Below are positions 11,091 through 22,289 of a stretch of 64,000 nucleotides of DNA, piece after piece. Each line of letters starts with the position of its first letter. Position 1 is the stretch's first letter. Source of the stretch: Antilocapra americana (lineage: Eukaryota; Chordata; Mammalia; Artiodactyla; Antilocapridae); NCBI GenBank assembly GCA_007570785.1, contig ML664161.1, positions 7,103,191 to 7,167,190 of the forward strand, written 5' to 3'. Position numbers and translations under genes: made by a program. The notes under the pieces were generated by a model, which saw nothing but the letters and a program-made list of their open reading frames with translations, ran no database searches and was not told where the DNA came from.

Positions 11091-11285
11091 ATCTCTCACA
11101 ACGTATAAGGGTGTATTGCTGATTTCTTTTACCATCATCTGTCAACTCCACCTATCTGTATGTTCCATGAGGACATAGGCCATGTCCATTTCATTTACTA
11201 TTGCAGTCCCAGCATCTAGAACAATGCTTGGCACAAAGACCTTCCAGAAACATTTATTAAATGAATAAATAAATGAGTGAATGAG
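11091..11285 (+). repeat. L2-like LINE 3' end
   Basis: The pattern ACATAGGCCATGTCCATTTC, CCCAGCATCTAGAACAATGC, TTGGCACAAAG and TTATTAAATGAATAAATAAA is the common 3' tail of ancient L2 elements, plus orientation. Confidence 0.65.
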
Positions 11286-13194
11286 CAAATGTTAGCCCTG
11301 TACTTTGGAAAAAGCCCTGTACTCCCACTGGCTTGTGGTTTCACTGTGAGTAGAGGTTGGCAGGGAAACTTTCATTGCTCCAGCAGAGCTGGGACTAGGG
11401 AACCAGAATTTTTTATAGACCATGCAGATCCTTTTTATGCTTTAATAAAGTTTGGAAAATGGAGCCAGGGAAGGGCCTTCACCCACGCACTAAGTGCTGA
11501 CCTAGGCTAGAGAACTTTGTGCTACAGTTGGGAAGGTGAATCATTCTGGGGTTTTGTGGATTCCCCAGCACTGATGTAAACAGAAGCATTTAGAGAAAGC
11601 CCTAAGTTACTCAAGCAACAAATGGAAATCAAGGGGAAAAAGAACCTCTGAAAGTTTGTAGAGATTGAAAAGTGTAGACAAATTTTAGCTTGTTATTAGT
11701 CTTCTGTTTTGCATGAGGAATTTTGGAGAGAATTTCAGCGTATATATTTCCCCTGTCACCTTAACCAGGTGAATAATCCTATTGTCACCATAATCACTGA
11801 AAATCCTCTGTGGCAGCACATTTCATGCCCTAAAGAGAGATTTGGTTCTCAGAAGTACTCAAAAGCCACTTCAGCGTAGGTGGAAAAACTGGGATATACT
11901 GTTCTGGAAATCTGAACCTTAATCCTTCCTCACTTCACCCCCTTGCCCAAGAGTCTCTGATGGGATGATGCCTGGAGATGACTTCTAGAGGTAAACAGGA
12001 CATATTGCCCCTGTGCTTTGGCTGCAGAGGAACTTCAGTTCTTCTCAGGGGCAAAGAAATGATGACCCAGAGAAATTTTTTCCAACATGATTCCCCCAAG
12101 CCATGCCCTTTGTCTCTACATTGAGCCCCCTCAAGGTATCTTGGGTGCAGGCTCTGGGCCAGGGGAACGGAGGAGCCAGTTCGGAAGCTCTTCCACCAAA
12201 ACCAGTGTTCACAGACCCAGACGAGTGTTTGATTAGCTCTGTACTCCAGGCTCCTTGTGATGGGATTTCGTGGGGGTTGGAGGAGGGGTGAGGTTGAAAA
12301 CAGAGATTTTGCACCTCCTGTTTAGAACCCTGTCCCTAGAAGCTCACAAAACTGCAGGGGCTCACCCACGGGCCGTGGGAGTCCTCATGTGGGAGCCCTC
12401 TAAAGAGAGCAACGAATGTCCCACCCAGGATCCCCCTTCCTCTCCCACCCTCTCCGCCCACCTCCTTTACCACAAGAGTGACTGCTCTTCTTACCCCACG
12501 TCCATCTCTGCTGCTAAAACGGGTTGGGGAAACACAGGGGTTGGAGGAGGGGAGGAAAGAACTGCAACTGCCTTGCTTTTGTTTTCGGTTTGTTTGTTTT
12601 TAACTTGGTCACTTTAAATTTCTTTTAAAAAACTTAGGCATCTTGCATTGTGAAGATGAATACCCTATGGCTACATCTCCAGGTCTGCATTTAAGATTCA
12701 TACTCTCCCTGCTGGCATGGTTCTTGGGCCCTTGGGATTGAAAAGAGCATTTGTCTCCTTTTGAAACCTGGAGTAACCTTACAAAGTCCCTTTCTATTAA
12801 TGTTGACTTGACACAAAGCATGTCTGATTTCCCCTTTTCAATTTCTATTCCCTTTACCCTCTGCTTTCAGGCAAAGAGATGTGATAAATGATGGTGGACT
12901 GTACTCAGCTACTGCTTTTGGTATTATAGGTTCAACAAGGGTCAGGGTGAGGATCTTCAAGTCATTTCTAATACCATCTATGTGGGGAAAGATCTTCTAT
13001 GTTCCAAACAAAGAGCAGACAAGCAAATTAGTGGACCTAGTGTTACCATGGAAACAGTCCCTCAGTGTAGGCATGGGTGGCCATATGCATAACTCACATT
13101 AAGGCGGCGCCCTGGAGCAGTCTCTCTGTGGCAATCCTTTTGGGACCTTGGGCAAACCCTGGCCTCACTGAATATTACTCAGGGTAAGCTACGG
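11286..13194. other. Intergenic, nothing recognised
   Basis: No clear repeat family or gene. Several short open frames here (for example 12045-12617 on both strands) have no recognisable protein content and no splice or promoter context. Confidence 0.45.
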
Positions 13195-13412
13195 GGCTTC
13201 CCAGGTGGCTCAGTGGTAAAGAAGCTGCCTGCCAATGCAGGAAACACAAGAGACTTGGGTTAGATCACTGGGTTGGGAAGATCCCCTGGAAAAGGAAATG
13301 GCAACCCACTCCAGTGTTCTTGCCTGGAAAATCCCATGGACAGAGGAACCTGGTGGACTACAGTCCATGGGCTCGCATAGAGTCCAACACAACTGAGTGA
13401 AAGATTATGCAC
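13195..13412 (+). mobile_element. Bov-tA SINE
   Basis: Full-length plus element: GGCTTCCCAGGTGGCTCAGT through CCATGGACAGAGGAACCTGG to CCAACACAACTGAGTGAAAG. Confidence 0.92.
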
Positions 13413-16400
13413 ACATGCAAGCTACACTGTTCTAACAAATAGACCCATAAGGTGATGGAAGTTCATTTCTTCCTCTTCTAAGAGCCCAGCACAGATGCTC
13501 TGGCTCTGGAGCTGGGAGGATGAAGTTGTTTCCCATCAACATTCAGGGCACCAGGTCTTAGGTGACTTAGGAAGGAAGAAGCTAACAGGCATGTTCATGG
13601 GAAGTGCTAAGGCCCTGGCTTGGAAGTGACTTGTCTCACATAGGCTTGCAGGGGCTTTGGCTAGAATTCAGTCCTCTGGCTTTTCCTAAAGCAGGAGAGG
13701 CTGAGCAATGTCAAGGAGCTGTGAGTCCAGGAAGATGAGGTGGGTGGATATAGATGGCCTGCTAGCTGCCTCCACCATGCTGAGGCAGTTTCTTTCAGGT
13801 TGAATTGCATCAGATGAGAGACCCTGAATTGACCCTTGGAGGGGCATCAGCAGAGGTTTCAGACTGAGAAAGAAGGGGTGGGGAGTCCTGAAATGATGTT
13901 CACGGGGTCACCAGCACAGCCCCTCTTGTTTCTGGCAGCTGCGACTGCTGTGTCCTGCTTCCACTTCCCTCTTCAGTCCCTGGCTCAGCTAGACTTCCAG
14001 CTCCTAAACTGCTCTCCTCCTGGGCCTGCTCCCAGGAGGCCTCAGGCCCACAGTCTCTCCTTGCTCCTGGGATCCAATAATTGAGTTTCCTGGTCTCTTC
14101 TTCAGCCGTCCACTGGAATCCCTGGCTTTCAGGCTTGCACATCCTGCACATCCCTTTCTGTTTTTTCCTCCTAATGCAGACAACAGCGCTGGGGCTCCGA
14201 GCCCTGTCCCGACGCCCCACCCCAGGCCTCTGTCGTTTATGGCCTCTACTTTGGCTTTGGCATGTTGGTCTCTCTGCCATTTCCCTCACCTCCTCCAGGC
14301 CCCCCATCCTGGCTGACTGCTGCTTTGGCCTTTCTGAAGCTGTTCCTTTCACACTGGAAGACACACAGCTTTTTGCACTCCCCCTGCCCCAGACTCCGGA
14401 CAGCATCTGTGTTAGGGGCTTTCTCCTGCCTGCGAGCTGCTCCCTAGCCAGAAATCATCTGTGATCCAGGCAGTTCAAAAGATGTAGAGACATAAAATAC
14501 AGTCAGTAAGAATCTGTCACTTGTCACTTTGCAGATGTCAACAGCTTTGCAGTGACGGTGTTTTAAGTACAGGTGATCTGCCACATGTCCTTCCCATCTA
14601 AGTTAAAAACCCTTGGTTTACATTTAATTAATTTCTTTTTATGTCCTAAGTATCATGACACATATATACTTTTTGTTTACTCCACAGCACCTAGTCCACA
14701 CTAAGCACTCACTAAATACTACTAGTATCAGCATTTCCCCCATCCATTTAATATTTAAAGGGGAATTATTTTTATAGTGAAGATTTAGAGGATTTTAAAT
14801 GCCGCTGCTTAGCTCTCAAAATCAGTATTGCAAATGAAGCAATCATAGAAGAGGCTAAACATATACCTCTACTGAGGAAAATTATATTAAAAAACTAAAA
14901 GGCCATTTAAGGACTACATACAAGAAAGAAGCAAAGCAAGATATGTACTATATCATTCTGAAGCTTGCTTTGTCATTGTACTTATAGTGTGGTCTGGCTG
15001 TGTTTTTAACAGTCTTGTAGCTACATTTTGAAATGAGGATCTGTCTTGATAAAAATACAGAAGCTATAAAGAGAAATATGTTTGCAGCCTATAAGTTGGC
15101 TTGACCAAAAAATTCATTAGAATTTCATTTATGTTTTCACACAGTGGACCTTGAGAAGGAGTTGAAGTTATGGAATGATAGTCCAGGTTTGAAAAGGGAG
15201 GTCTGTTAGGTCAGAGATGAATTCTTTCTAGAATCCAACTCATCTGAAATGAGGCCAAAAACTGATAGATGGTTTAAAAGGAAATGTTTGACTGAAGACT
15301 GCCTGCTGTACCCATAGCTACCTGCCCACTATGGCTCCCTGGTGACAGCTGTACTAATTATAGAAAAACAAGTTGAGTGGAAGAAGATGAATTATGTAAA
15401 TTTACATTGACTGAGGATCTTGTTGGAGCTTTTAGGAATTTTGATTAATAAAAATAAACCTAGGATTTTCTTACATTGAAAAGATATTAAAAGATGAAAT
15501 ATATAATTTGCTGTAGTCTTAGAATGAAATCTAAATCAGCCAAAACAATATTTATTAGCCTGTTTTTTAATTTCTTACTGATTATTCATTATATTACACA
15601 TAATTACATGTCATCATATGTGTATCATTTATTACTGTAAATCACTTGCTGGTAACAGCCATTTTGTGGATTGGAGAGGAAGTATAAAGTGCATTTTAGG
15701 CTACATATTTATGTTTTTATCCACGAAAAATAATGAAAGGTGCCCCAAAGGTCATGTTTTTCATAAATACATGCTGTTAAAAGAGAAGCCTGCAAATTTT
15801 TCTCTGCTCCATTTCAGCAATTTCCTTATTTTAAAATATTTAAAAATATTTCTTATTTTAAAATATAAACCTAGCTTAAAAGCTGAGGATTAGAAAACAA
15901 TCAAAAATGGTAAACCACTAAATCTGCTAAAAAAAAATTTTTGTTCGTGTTCATAGATGAGCCATTGAAACAATACCTTAATAAAGTTGCTTAACTTGGT
16001 TCTTTACACATTTAGAAATTTGATAAACTCAGAGAATATGTTAACAAAAGTAAATGAAACTGGTATTTAAACATTTTTGTTAGTGAAACATTACTTAATA
16101 CAATTGAACATGCTGTAATTTTAAATGAATCTTTTTTCCAACTCAGAGACATTGGAAATGCTGCTAAATTGTTTCAGTCACCCACTCACTAAAAAAAAAA
16201 AAAAAAGACATTACTTGCTACATATCAGGAAGGTGAAAGGTCTGCCACTAAAGTCGCACAATTCACAGGGAAGCTCTGTTCTCACTCCCCATCATCATAG
16301 CACTTTGACTAAGTGGGGAAAGCACCGTTAAAAACCGTGTGAACGCAAAACACTCTACGTTTCTTGCCACTCTGCATTGCCAAGTATGTATATTTTAATA

Positions 16401-16859
16401 GAGTAGTTCAGGGGAGAATACCCAAGCCTTTTCCGAAGACAGATAGATCTCTCACGATTTGTGTTACACTGAAAACCTCTGCACAGACAAAGGACAGCTT
16501 GAGGACACCCCAGAGTTCATATCTAGCACTGACACAGCACTTTCATCCGTAATGTGCTTTACAAACATTAGCTAATTAAGAGGAACAACACCCCTGCAAG
16601 GTATTTAACAGGATGCAAAAATGAAAAGCTACAAGAAAGCCAGAATGAATAAATCATGAGCTGTTAAATCAGCATGACCCGAAAACCAGCAAGACCCCTT
16701 TCCCCATTTCTTGCCCTGACAGTCTTTTGGGAAAGGCAAAGTCCGGTTTTATGCCAGGTGTTGGGGGCAGTGGGGTGATGTCTGGATGGGAGGATGGTGA
16801 TAAAAGTTCCATGTATCACATTTGCAAAGGGAAATGTTCTACTAGCTCAGAGAGGAGGG
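13413..16859. other. Intergenic, nothing recognised
   Basis: Unique-looking sequence. 13800-14460 is more GC- and pyrimidine-rich and is open on both strands, but shows no known protein motif. There is an A run at 16191-16206. AT-rich 14460-16190 holds nothing I can name. Confidence 0.45.
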
Positions 16860-16955
16860 TTTCAAGAATATAACCTTTTTAGAAGTACTCGGGAGAATAG
16901 GAAATCAATACAGTATTCAATTAATCTACTGCAGATTGACTTCACATAAAGGAGC
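16860..16955 (+). repeat. Direct repeat, copy 1
   Basis: About 95 bases starting TTCAAGAATATAACC and running through AGAAGTACTCGGGAGAATAG and ATTAATCTACTGCAGATTGA to CACATAAAGGAGC. It recurs in the same orientation at 17577-17674 with roughly 85-90% identity by eye. Confidence 0.85.
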
Positions 16956-17304
16956 CTGAAAAGTACCAGAAAAGTACCCTGCTAGGAAATCCGACGGTGC
17001 ACAGTTGGAGAGTCTAAAAGGACAGGAACATGGCCTGGGGTATAATCTGCAATTTTCATTCTTTCAGGAGGTGGGAGCGGGCATCGTCACGGCCCTGGGG
17101 TCTGACTGCAGACTTCCCTCACCTATCCTGTGACATGAAAGCAGTCTCAATAAGTAACAGTGTTACACAGTGGTAAGCGGAATCAGTTCCAGTAACTTTT
17201 GGAAAACAGAATGGACTGTCATTCAGAGGAATGCGAAGTTTAGGGCTTTGGATGAAGAAGATTGCGGTTCAAAATAACCTGAGTCTCTGCTTCTCCTCTT
17301 TTTT
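16956..17304. other. Spacer between the direct repeats
   Basis: No recognised element. It includes a small local duplication of the phrase GAAAAGTACC near 16958-16980. Confidence 0.5.
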
Positions 17305-17412
17305 TCCCTTTGCCACACCACCCAACATGTGGGATCATAGTTGCCCCACCAGGGACCAAACCTACATATCCTGCTGTGGAAGCACAGAGTCTTAACCACT
17401 GGGGATTCCTCT
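17305..17412 (-). mobile_element. Diverged CHR-type SINE fragment
   Basis: Minus-oriented: CCAACATGTGGGATCATAGT, CCCCACCAGGGACCAAACC and GGAAGCACAGAGTCTTAACC. It lies between the two direct-repeat copies. Confidence 0.75.
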
Positions 17413-17576
17413 TTGTCTATTTATGCTTTAACAATTTCTCTTTCTCTCAAAGAGGTGCTGGAAAATGAAAGGAAATGGATGTGAGAATTTGAAAGCAGAG
17501 TATATGCTCAATGAACTGTAGTTCTCTTTACTACCTTGGGTGAGCTTGGCTATGAGGCAGGTACATAGACAGAGGC

Positions 17577-17674
17577 TTTTAAGAACATGATTTTTTTTTA
17601 GAAGTACCCAAGAGAATAAGAAATCAATACAATATTTAATTAATCTACTGCAGATTGACATCACATAAAGGAGC
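17577..17674 (+). repeat. Direct repeat, copy 2
   Basis: Second copy of the 16860-16955 block: AGAAGTACCCAAGAGAATAA, ATTAATCTACTGCAGATTGA, CACATAAAGGAGC. The copies start about 717 bases apart. The family is unknown to me. Confidence 0.85.
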
Positions 17675-18177
17675 TGTCTTAGACTTAGGAGGTATGCCAT
17701 TGGGTAGAAGCAGTTCTAGAATCAGGATGCATCCCTCTAGTATTCCCAAGAGGCCATGTCTAACAGAAGCCGCACAAGTTGCTGAGCACTTTCAATGTGA
17801 CTCGTCCAAGAGATGAGCTGTCACTGTAGTCCACGCCAGACTTCAATACTTAGTAAAAGAAAAGGAATGTAAAATATGTTGTTCATAATTTTAATATTTA
17901 TTACATGTTGAAATGGGAATATTTTGAACATATTGGGTTAAAGAAAATATATGAAAATTAATTCGACCTCTTTTCACTTTTGAAAACTGTGGCTGGGGAA
18001 AACAAAGTTGCATATGGAGCTCACATTTGTGGTTCACATTATGTTTCTATCAGGCAATGTTGCCTTGGAACATAATTGTTGAATATCTTAGTTCACGTAC
18101 TTCATCAGTGAAAAAGGACTTGAGAATGCATCCCCAAATATAAAAAATTTAATTTATAAGTATACTTTATAAACAGA
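17675..18177. other. Intergenic, nothing recognised
   Basis: AT-rich and featureless to my reading. Confidence 0.45.
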
Positions 18178-18388
18178 ATTCCCAGGTGGCTCAGTGGTAA
18201 AGAATCCACCTGCCAATGAGGGAGACTCAGGTGACATGGATTCAATCCCTGGTTGGGAAGATGCCCTAGAGAAAGAAATGGCAACTCACTCTAGTATTCT
18301 TGCCTGGGAAATGCCATGGACAGAGGAGTCTGGTGGGCTACAGTTCATGGGGTTGCAAAGAGTCAGACACGACTGAGCACACAATGTA
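18178..18388 (+). mobile_element. Bov-tA SINE
   Basis: Plus-oriented full element: TTCCCAGGTGGCTCAGTGGT through CCATGGACAGAGGAGTCTGG to AGTCAGACACGACTGAGCAC. Confidence 0.92.
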
Positions 18389-18539
18389 ATAACATGGGTA
18401 AGGGAGGAAAAAAACAAAAACAAAAATCTGAGCAGTAGGCTTCCCTTGGTTGTAGCTGAAGAATGTTTGGTTGGGGAGTGGCCAAGTGAGGAGGGCCAAG
18501 AAAGAGGTCTTGAGGTCTAGCCAGAAGCTCTCTCTGAGT

Positions 18540-18654
18540 TTCCCTGGTGGCTCAGATGGTAAAGCACCTACCTGCAGTGTAGGAGACCTGGGTTCGATCC
18601 TTGGGTCGGGAAGATCCCCTGGAGAGGGGAATGGCTACCCACTCCAGTATTCTT
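18540..18654 (+). mobile_element. Bov-tA SINE, left half
   Basis: 5' half of a plus-oriented Bov-tA (CCCTGGTGGCTCAGATGG ... CACTCCAGTATTCTT). It is split by the CHCHD4 retrocopy and continues at 20005. Confidence 0.92.
18638..18654. repeat. Target-site duplication, left copy
   Basis: CCCACTCCAGTATTCTT is identical to 19988-20004. It borders the poly(T) (the poly(A) tail on the minus strand) of the CHCHD4 retrocopy. This is the hallmark of L1-mediated retroposition. Confidence 0.93.
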
Positions 18655-19419
18655 TTTTTTTTTTTAAACCACGTTTTCCTTTTAATTGACACTGTTTCCT
18701 CTCTTGCCTCCCACTCTGGTGACAGTTAGGTCCCTACCTCTCAGGAGCGCTGCATCTGAACAGGCTGAAACAGAACCAGTGTGAACACGGTCCCAGAGCA
18801 GAGCTTTTGGAATAATAACATCAAAAATCAGCCTTTCTTTTCACTTACAAAGGGATTCACTCAGAGGGTCCAAAGCTCTGCTTTCTAACCGCAGAAAAGC
18901 TGGAGCTCGAGGCAAAACTGGAAACCAGAGGGAACCGGGAATGAAGTCTAGTGCCCCCCAAACACTCGAGGTCCGATCGTCTCACCTCCGCGGTGAGGAG
19001 TGGCCCCACCCCAGCATTTGTGAGGGAAAGCGTTTGTTTCTATTTCACTTTCCAACTGGGTATAAAATCTACTAAAAGAACATAAAGAATCAAAACAAAT
19101 CAACTCACTCACAAGAGTCACTCCCAGATACTGATCTCTGGTTGCTGAGATTATTCAGCACATTATTTCCAAGTGGCAGAATTCAGGACAGTCTGAGAAC
19201 TCAAAAGTGGCAGCTACGTTCACCGACAGGTTCATGGGAGACACACAGACGCACAACCCCATTTTTCAGTGTGTATGCAGCAAGGGGCCAAGACCCCCAA
19301 TCAGCACAATAACTTATTTTGTACATTACAGTGCACAGAACAACGGAGGGAAAAGACACTTCCTTGCAGAGGATCGTGTGGGCTCTGAAGGCAGCTGGAG
19401 CCCAGTGCCCCGGCCATCA

Positions 19420-19839
19420 TTAGCTCGACGCCTCCTCCTCTTTGGTTGCGCTGGCCTCGGAGGCAGCTGCTTCCTGTAAGGGATCTGCTGACTTCTCCTC
19501 CTCCTCTTCCTCCTCCTCCTGGGGATAGAGGTCTGGGTACTTCTGCATGCATTCCTGCATGGCCCGGAACTGGTCCACACAGTCTGACCCCTTGACATCC
19601 TCCTTGCTGTAGTGGAAGCAGGAAAAGGCTGCCTTGAACTGTTCCCCGCACGGGCCACTGGCCATCCCCCCGAGGCACGGGCAGTTCCAGTTGATGTCTC
19701 CGTTTGGTAGGATCAGTCCATGCTCCTCGTACGGGTCATTGGGGTCATCGGCCACCAGCTCTGCGTTGCTTGGAGTCTCATGGTCTTCTTTGGTCACAAA
19801 TATGATTCGATCCTTCCCTTCCTGCCGGCAGTAGGCCAT
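19420..19839 (-). CDS. CHCHD4 (MIA40)-like retrogene ORF, intact
   Basis: The product resembles MIA40/CHCHD4, the oxidoreductase of the mitochondrial intermembrane space that oxidises imported CX9C and CX3C proteins. The 139-residue frame starts [14 protein letters not shown]. It keeps the redox-active CPC motif (in [10 protein letters not shown], about residues 50-59) and both twin CX9C segments ([11 protein letters not shown] and [11 protein letters not shown]), and ends with an acidic Glu-rich tail and KEEEASS. Length is close to the family's ~140 residues. The ATG at 19839 is the first in-frame ATG; the frame is open further upstream only through former 5' UTR. No stop or frameshift is visible, and all catalytic and structural cysteines remain. 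It may be a transcribed retrogene or a young pseudogene not yet decayed; the sequence does not decide. Expression would need a promoter, possibly its own retained GC-rich 5' UTR. Confidence 0.8.
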   Translation of the reverse strand: MAYCRQEGKDRIIFVTKEDHETPSNAELVADDPNDPYEEHGLILPNGDINWNCPCLGGMASGPCGEQFKAAFSCFHYSKEDVKGSDCVDQFRAMQECMQKYPDLYPQEEEEEEEEKSADPLQEAAASEASATKEEEASS

Positions 19840-19987
19840 GATGCAGCCGGGCGCTCCAACCTCGCGGCGGTCGCGGCAGCGGCCTCGCGCCGTGACCTCT
19901 CCCGGCGGGGCGGGCGGGTCGGAGGCCGGCGCGGGCCTGCCCCCCAGGCCTTCCAGGCCGGCGCTCGCGTCCGGTACTACATTTCGC
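19840..19987 (-). promoter_or_regulatory. GC-rich former 5' UTR of the CHCHD4 retrocopy
   Basis: Very GC- and CpG-rich (for example CGCGGCGGTCGCGGCAGCGG on the plus strand) in an AT-rich neighbourhood. It is the copied 5' UTR of the parent mRNA. Such fragments can retain promoter activity, but this is inference; no core-promoter motif is evident. Confidence 0.4.
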
Positions 19988-20004
19988 CCCACTCCAGTAT
20001 TCTT
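19988..20004. repeat. Target-site duplication, right copy
   Basis: CCCACTCCAGTATTCTT is identical to 18638-18654 and abuts the 5' end of the retrocopy, indicating a near-complete, untruncated insertion. Confidence 0.93.
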
Positions 20005-20078
20005 GCCTGGAGAATCCCATGGACGGAGGAGCCTGGTGGGCTACAGTCCATGAGGTCACGAAGAGTCAGATAGAACTT
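20005..20078 (+). mobile_element. Bov-tA SINE, right half
   Basis: Continuation of the SINE begun at 18540: GCCTGGAGAATCCCATGGAC through GGGCTACAGTCCATGAGG to AGAGTCAGATAGAAC. Confidence 0.92.
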
Positions 20079-20640
20079 GACAAGATTCTGGAGGAGGGAC
20101 TAAGGTATATCCTAGGTGTCTGGTAACTTCTCTCACTACTTCCCTACAGCAAAGAGGAGCAGATCCCGGGTTTCCTCTTCACTAAGACGAGGGGAAAGGA
20201 AAGTGCTAGGGAGGAAGAGAGTGCAGAAAGAGCCATTGCCTATTATTTCAGGTCCTATGAGCCCAGGCATTGATCCCACTCCACATGGGGCCCTGTGAGG
20301 CGGTAAGACCTTTCTGATGAAAAGCATTGGGAGATGCTAAGATCATCGAGCAGCAAAGAAAAACCTCCTGTGCCCAACCAGGGCCCAAGAACCAACAAGG
20401 CTATGGGCTTGGGTGAGGCATGGGGCTCTATGTGCGCTAGACGACCTGCCCCCTATGCTCTGCAGTACACGAGACCATCTGGGACTCCTGGAGGACCTTA
20501 GGGTGGGAAGAATCCCAAATCAGGACTGAGATTACTTTCCTGGCTGCAGAATTATCTGAACTAAAGATACATAGAAATGTGACACATTTTTAATCAAAAA
20601 TACCATGAGTAGTAAATATACAAATTTAAATAGTTTAAAC
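20079..20640. other. Intergenic, nothing recognised
   Basis: No gene or named repeat recognised. Confidence 0.45.
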
Positions 20641-20689
20641 AGAGTGTATATATGTGTGTGAGTGTGTGTATATATATATATATATATAT
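20641..20689. repeat. TG/TA compound microsatellite
   Basis: TATATATGTGTGTGAGTGTG is followed by a TA run of about nine units. Confidence 0.9.
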
Positions 20690-20765
20690 GCCTGATTCAT
20701 TTTGCTGTTTACCTTAAACAAATAAAACATTGTAAATCAACTATACTCCAATAAAAATACTTTTT
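20690..20765 (+). mobile_element. L1 3' terminus
   Basis: CATTGTAAATCAACTATACT then CCAATAAAAATAC is the standard bovid L1 3' end in plus orientation. Only the last ~75 bases are clear. Confidence 0.7.
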
Positions 20766-21483
20766 AAATGTTTTAAAATAAAATGTGGAATAGAAATGAA
20801 ATTAAAATTCCCTGTCCCACCTCCACAGTCCAGATTCCCACTTCCTAGGAACAACTACCTTCAGCTTTTTTAGCTGTTTCTTCTCAGACTTACCTCCATA
20901 ATTCTAAATAAGGTGTTCTTATTATTCCTATAGTTTTTGAGTTTTATACTGTCTAAGAACTTCTCATATAGAAGATGAAAGTTCATACACACATCACACT
21001 CACACACTTTGTCTCCCCTTTCTCCTCTAAATATATTAATAGTTATATTGCAATTTCATCACTTTGGTTATTAATAGAGCATTTACATTGTTATGACTAT
21101 GCCAATTTTATTCACAGCTGAGCCAAGTAATGTACTGTAATTTCCTTTCTTGAATAATTTTTTTTTCTAGAATTCGTAAGTGCCTCAAAAAAACTTTGCT
21201 TACTTTTTAAATTTATCTATGAACCACTCATTCATTATCAGACTTTCTCACTACACAATAAGGCTCTCTCAGTGCATTCAAACATTGGGAAGTGTGTCAT
21301 TTTTCTGTCGTTTCTCACTCTGCTGTGTTACACTGGATTGGAATGCACGTGTCATTCTGGGGCTTCCTTTACTCATCAGTTTCACATTTCCCTTTGCCCT
21401 CATTTTTTGAATTCTTTTTTTTTTTCTTGTGGTTTTATGCTTACTTTATTCATTTACTTCACTTATGTTTTAGAGGTATCTTT
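20766..21483. other. Intergenic, nothing recognised
   Basis: T-rich sequence with no identified gene or repeat. Confidence 0.4.
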
Positions 21484-21622
21484 TAAAAAAATTTATTTAT
21501 TTTGGCTGCAATGAGTCTTAGTTGCAGCATGCAAGATCTAGTTCCCAGACCAGGGAATAGAACCTGGGACCCCTGCATTGGGAATGCAGAGTCTCAGCCA
21601 CTGAACCACCAGGGAAGTCCTC
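21484..21622 (-). mobile_element. CHR-type SINE
   Basis: Minus orientation: TATTTTGGCTGCAATGAGTC, CCCAGACCAGGGAATAGAAC and GAACCACCAGGGAAGTCCTC. Confidence 0.87.
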
Positions 21623-22289
21623 CATTGACTTCACTTTTAATGAAAGTTCAGGAAGATACAGATACTAGTAGAAAATGATACTTTCCAATCTCAGTCTTGT
21701 AGAGTAAAGGTCATAGCAGCCTCTCAGAAACAGCAGCATCTGAAAAACAAGACCCTGCATGGGCGCAACACCAATGACACATGTAAGAGAAGCATCTTCT
21801 CCAGCTGTTGCTGACCCCAACCATCTGCATGATGGTTGACTCCACAGTCAAATGTGGAGTCCTCTTACACTCCTGTAACACATTAATTTGGGGCTGTAAA
21901 TATCACATCATATAAATCCCAACATCATTCTGTAAATTCTGGAAAGGAGTTCTTAGTCATATGGGAAAGTAAGTGCTCACATGACTGTGGGTCATTCATC
22001 TCCAACCCAAAGCAGCCCCCGAGGGTTCTTAGCAGCCCCAGAGTGGGACATTTTGAGCAAAGCCACATGTAATGGATTGATAAACATAAAATGTGCTGAT
22101 ATCTATGAGTTCATAAGGACACAAGAAATTAAAACGCCCCAAAACTCCTTGGTTATCTTTGGAGGATGCTCATCCTTCTGAAAACCGGTAAATAAAAGGA
22201 AAGAATCAAATATCCTACCTTTTCTGAAAGCGATAACAAAAAGCTGTACTTCAGGTCCAGCAACAGATGGAAAGGGAGAGTTCTTCTTT
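21623..22289. other. Intergenic, nothing recognised
   Basis: Non-repetitive-looking sequence without a recognised gene. Confidence 0.4.

Larger units (their letters stand above)
18655..19987 (-). mobile_element. CHCHD4: Processed retrocopy of CHCHD4
   Basis: A reverse-transcribed CHCHD4 mRNA of about 1.33 kb inserted on the minus strand. The pieces, read in its own direction, are: a GC-rich 5' UTR (19987-19840), an uninterrupted reading frame (19839-19420), a 3' UTR (19419-18666) with an ATTAAA-type poly(A) signal (18686-18681), and then an A tail (read as T at 18655-18665). There are no introns. It is bounded by the perfect 17-base target-site duplication CCCACTCCAGTATTCTT. The insertion split a Bov-tA SINE, so it is younger than that SINE and restricted to ruminants. 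The parent gene lies elsewhere in the genome. Confidence 0.93.

Noticed and set aside
13900..14406. 168-codon open frame on the minus strand (and overlapping plus-strand frames)
   Set aside because: No recognisable domain, no splice or poly(A) context, low-complexity Arg/Ser/Glu content from GC-rich DNA, and comparable frames on the opposite strand.
19326..19678. Two alternative minus-strand frames (110 and 125 codons) over the CHCHD4 retrocopy
   Set aside because: They are shadows of the CHCHD4 frame in other phases; only the 19839-19420 frame carries the CPC and CX9C motifs.
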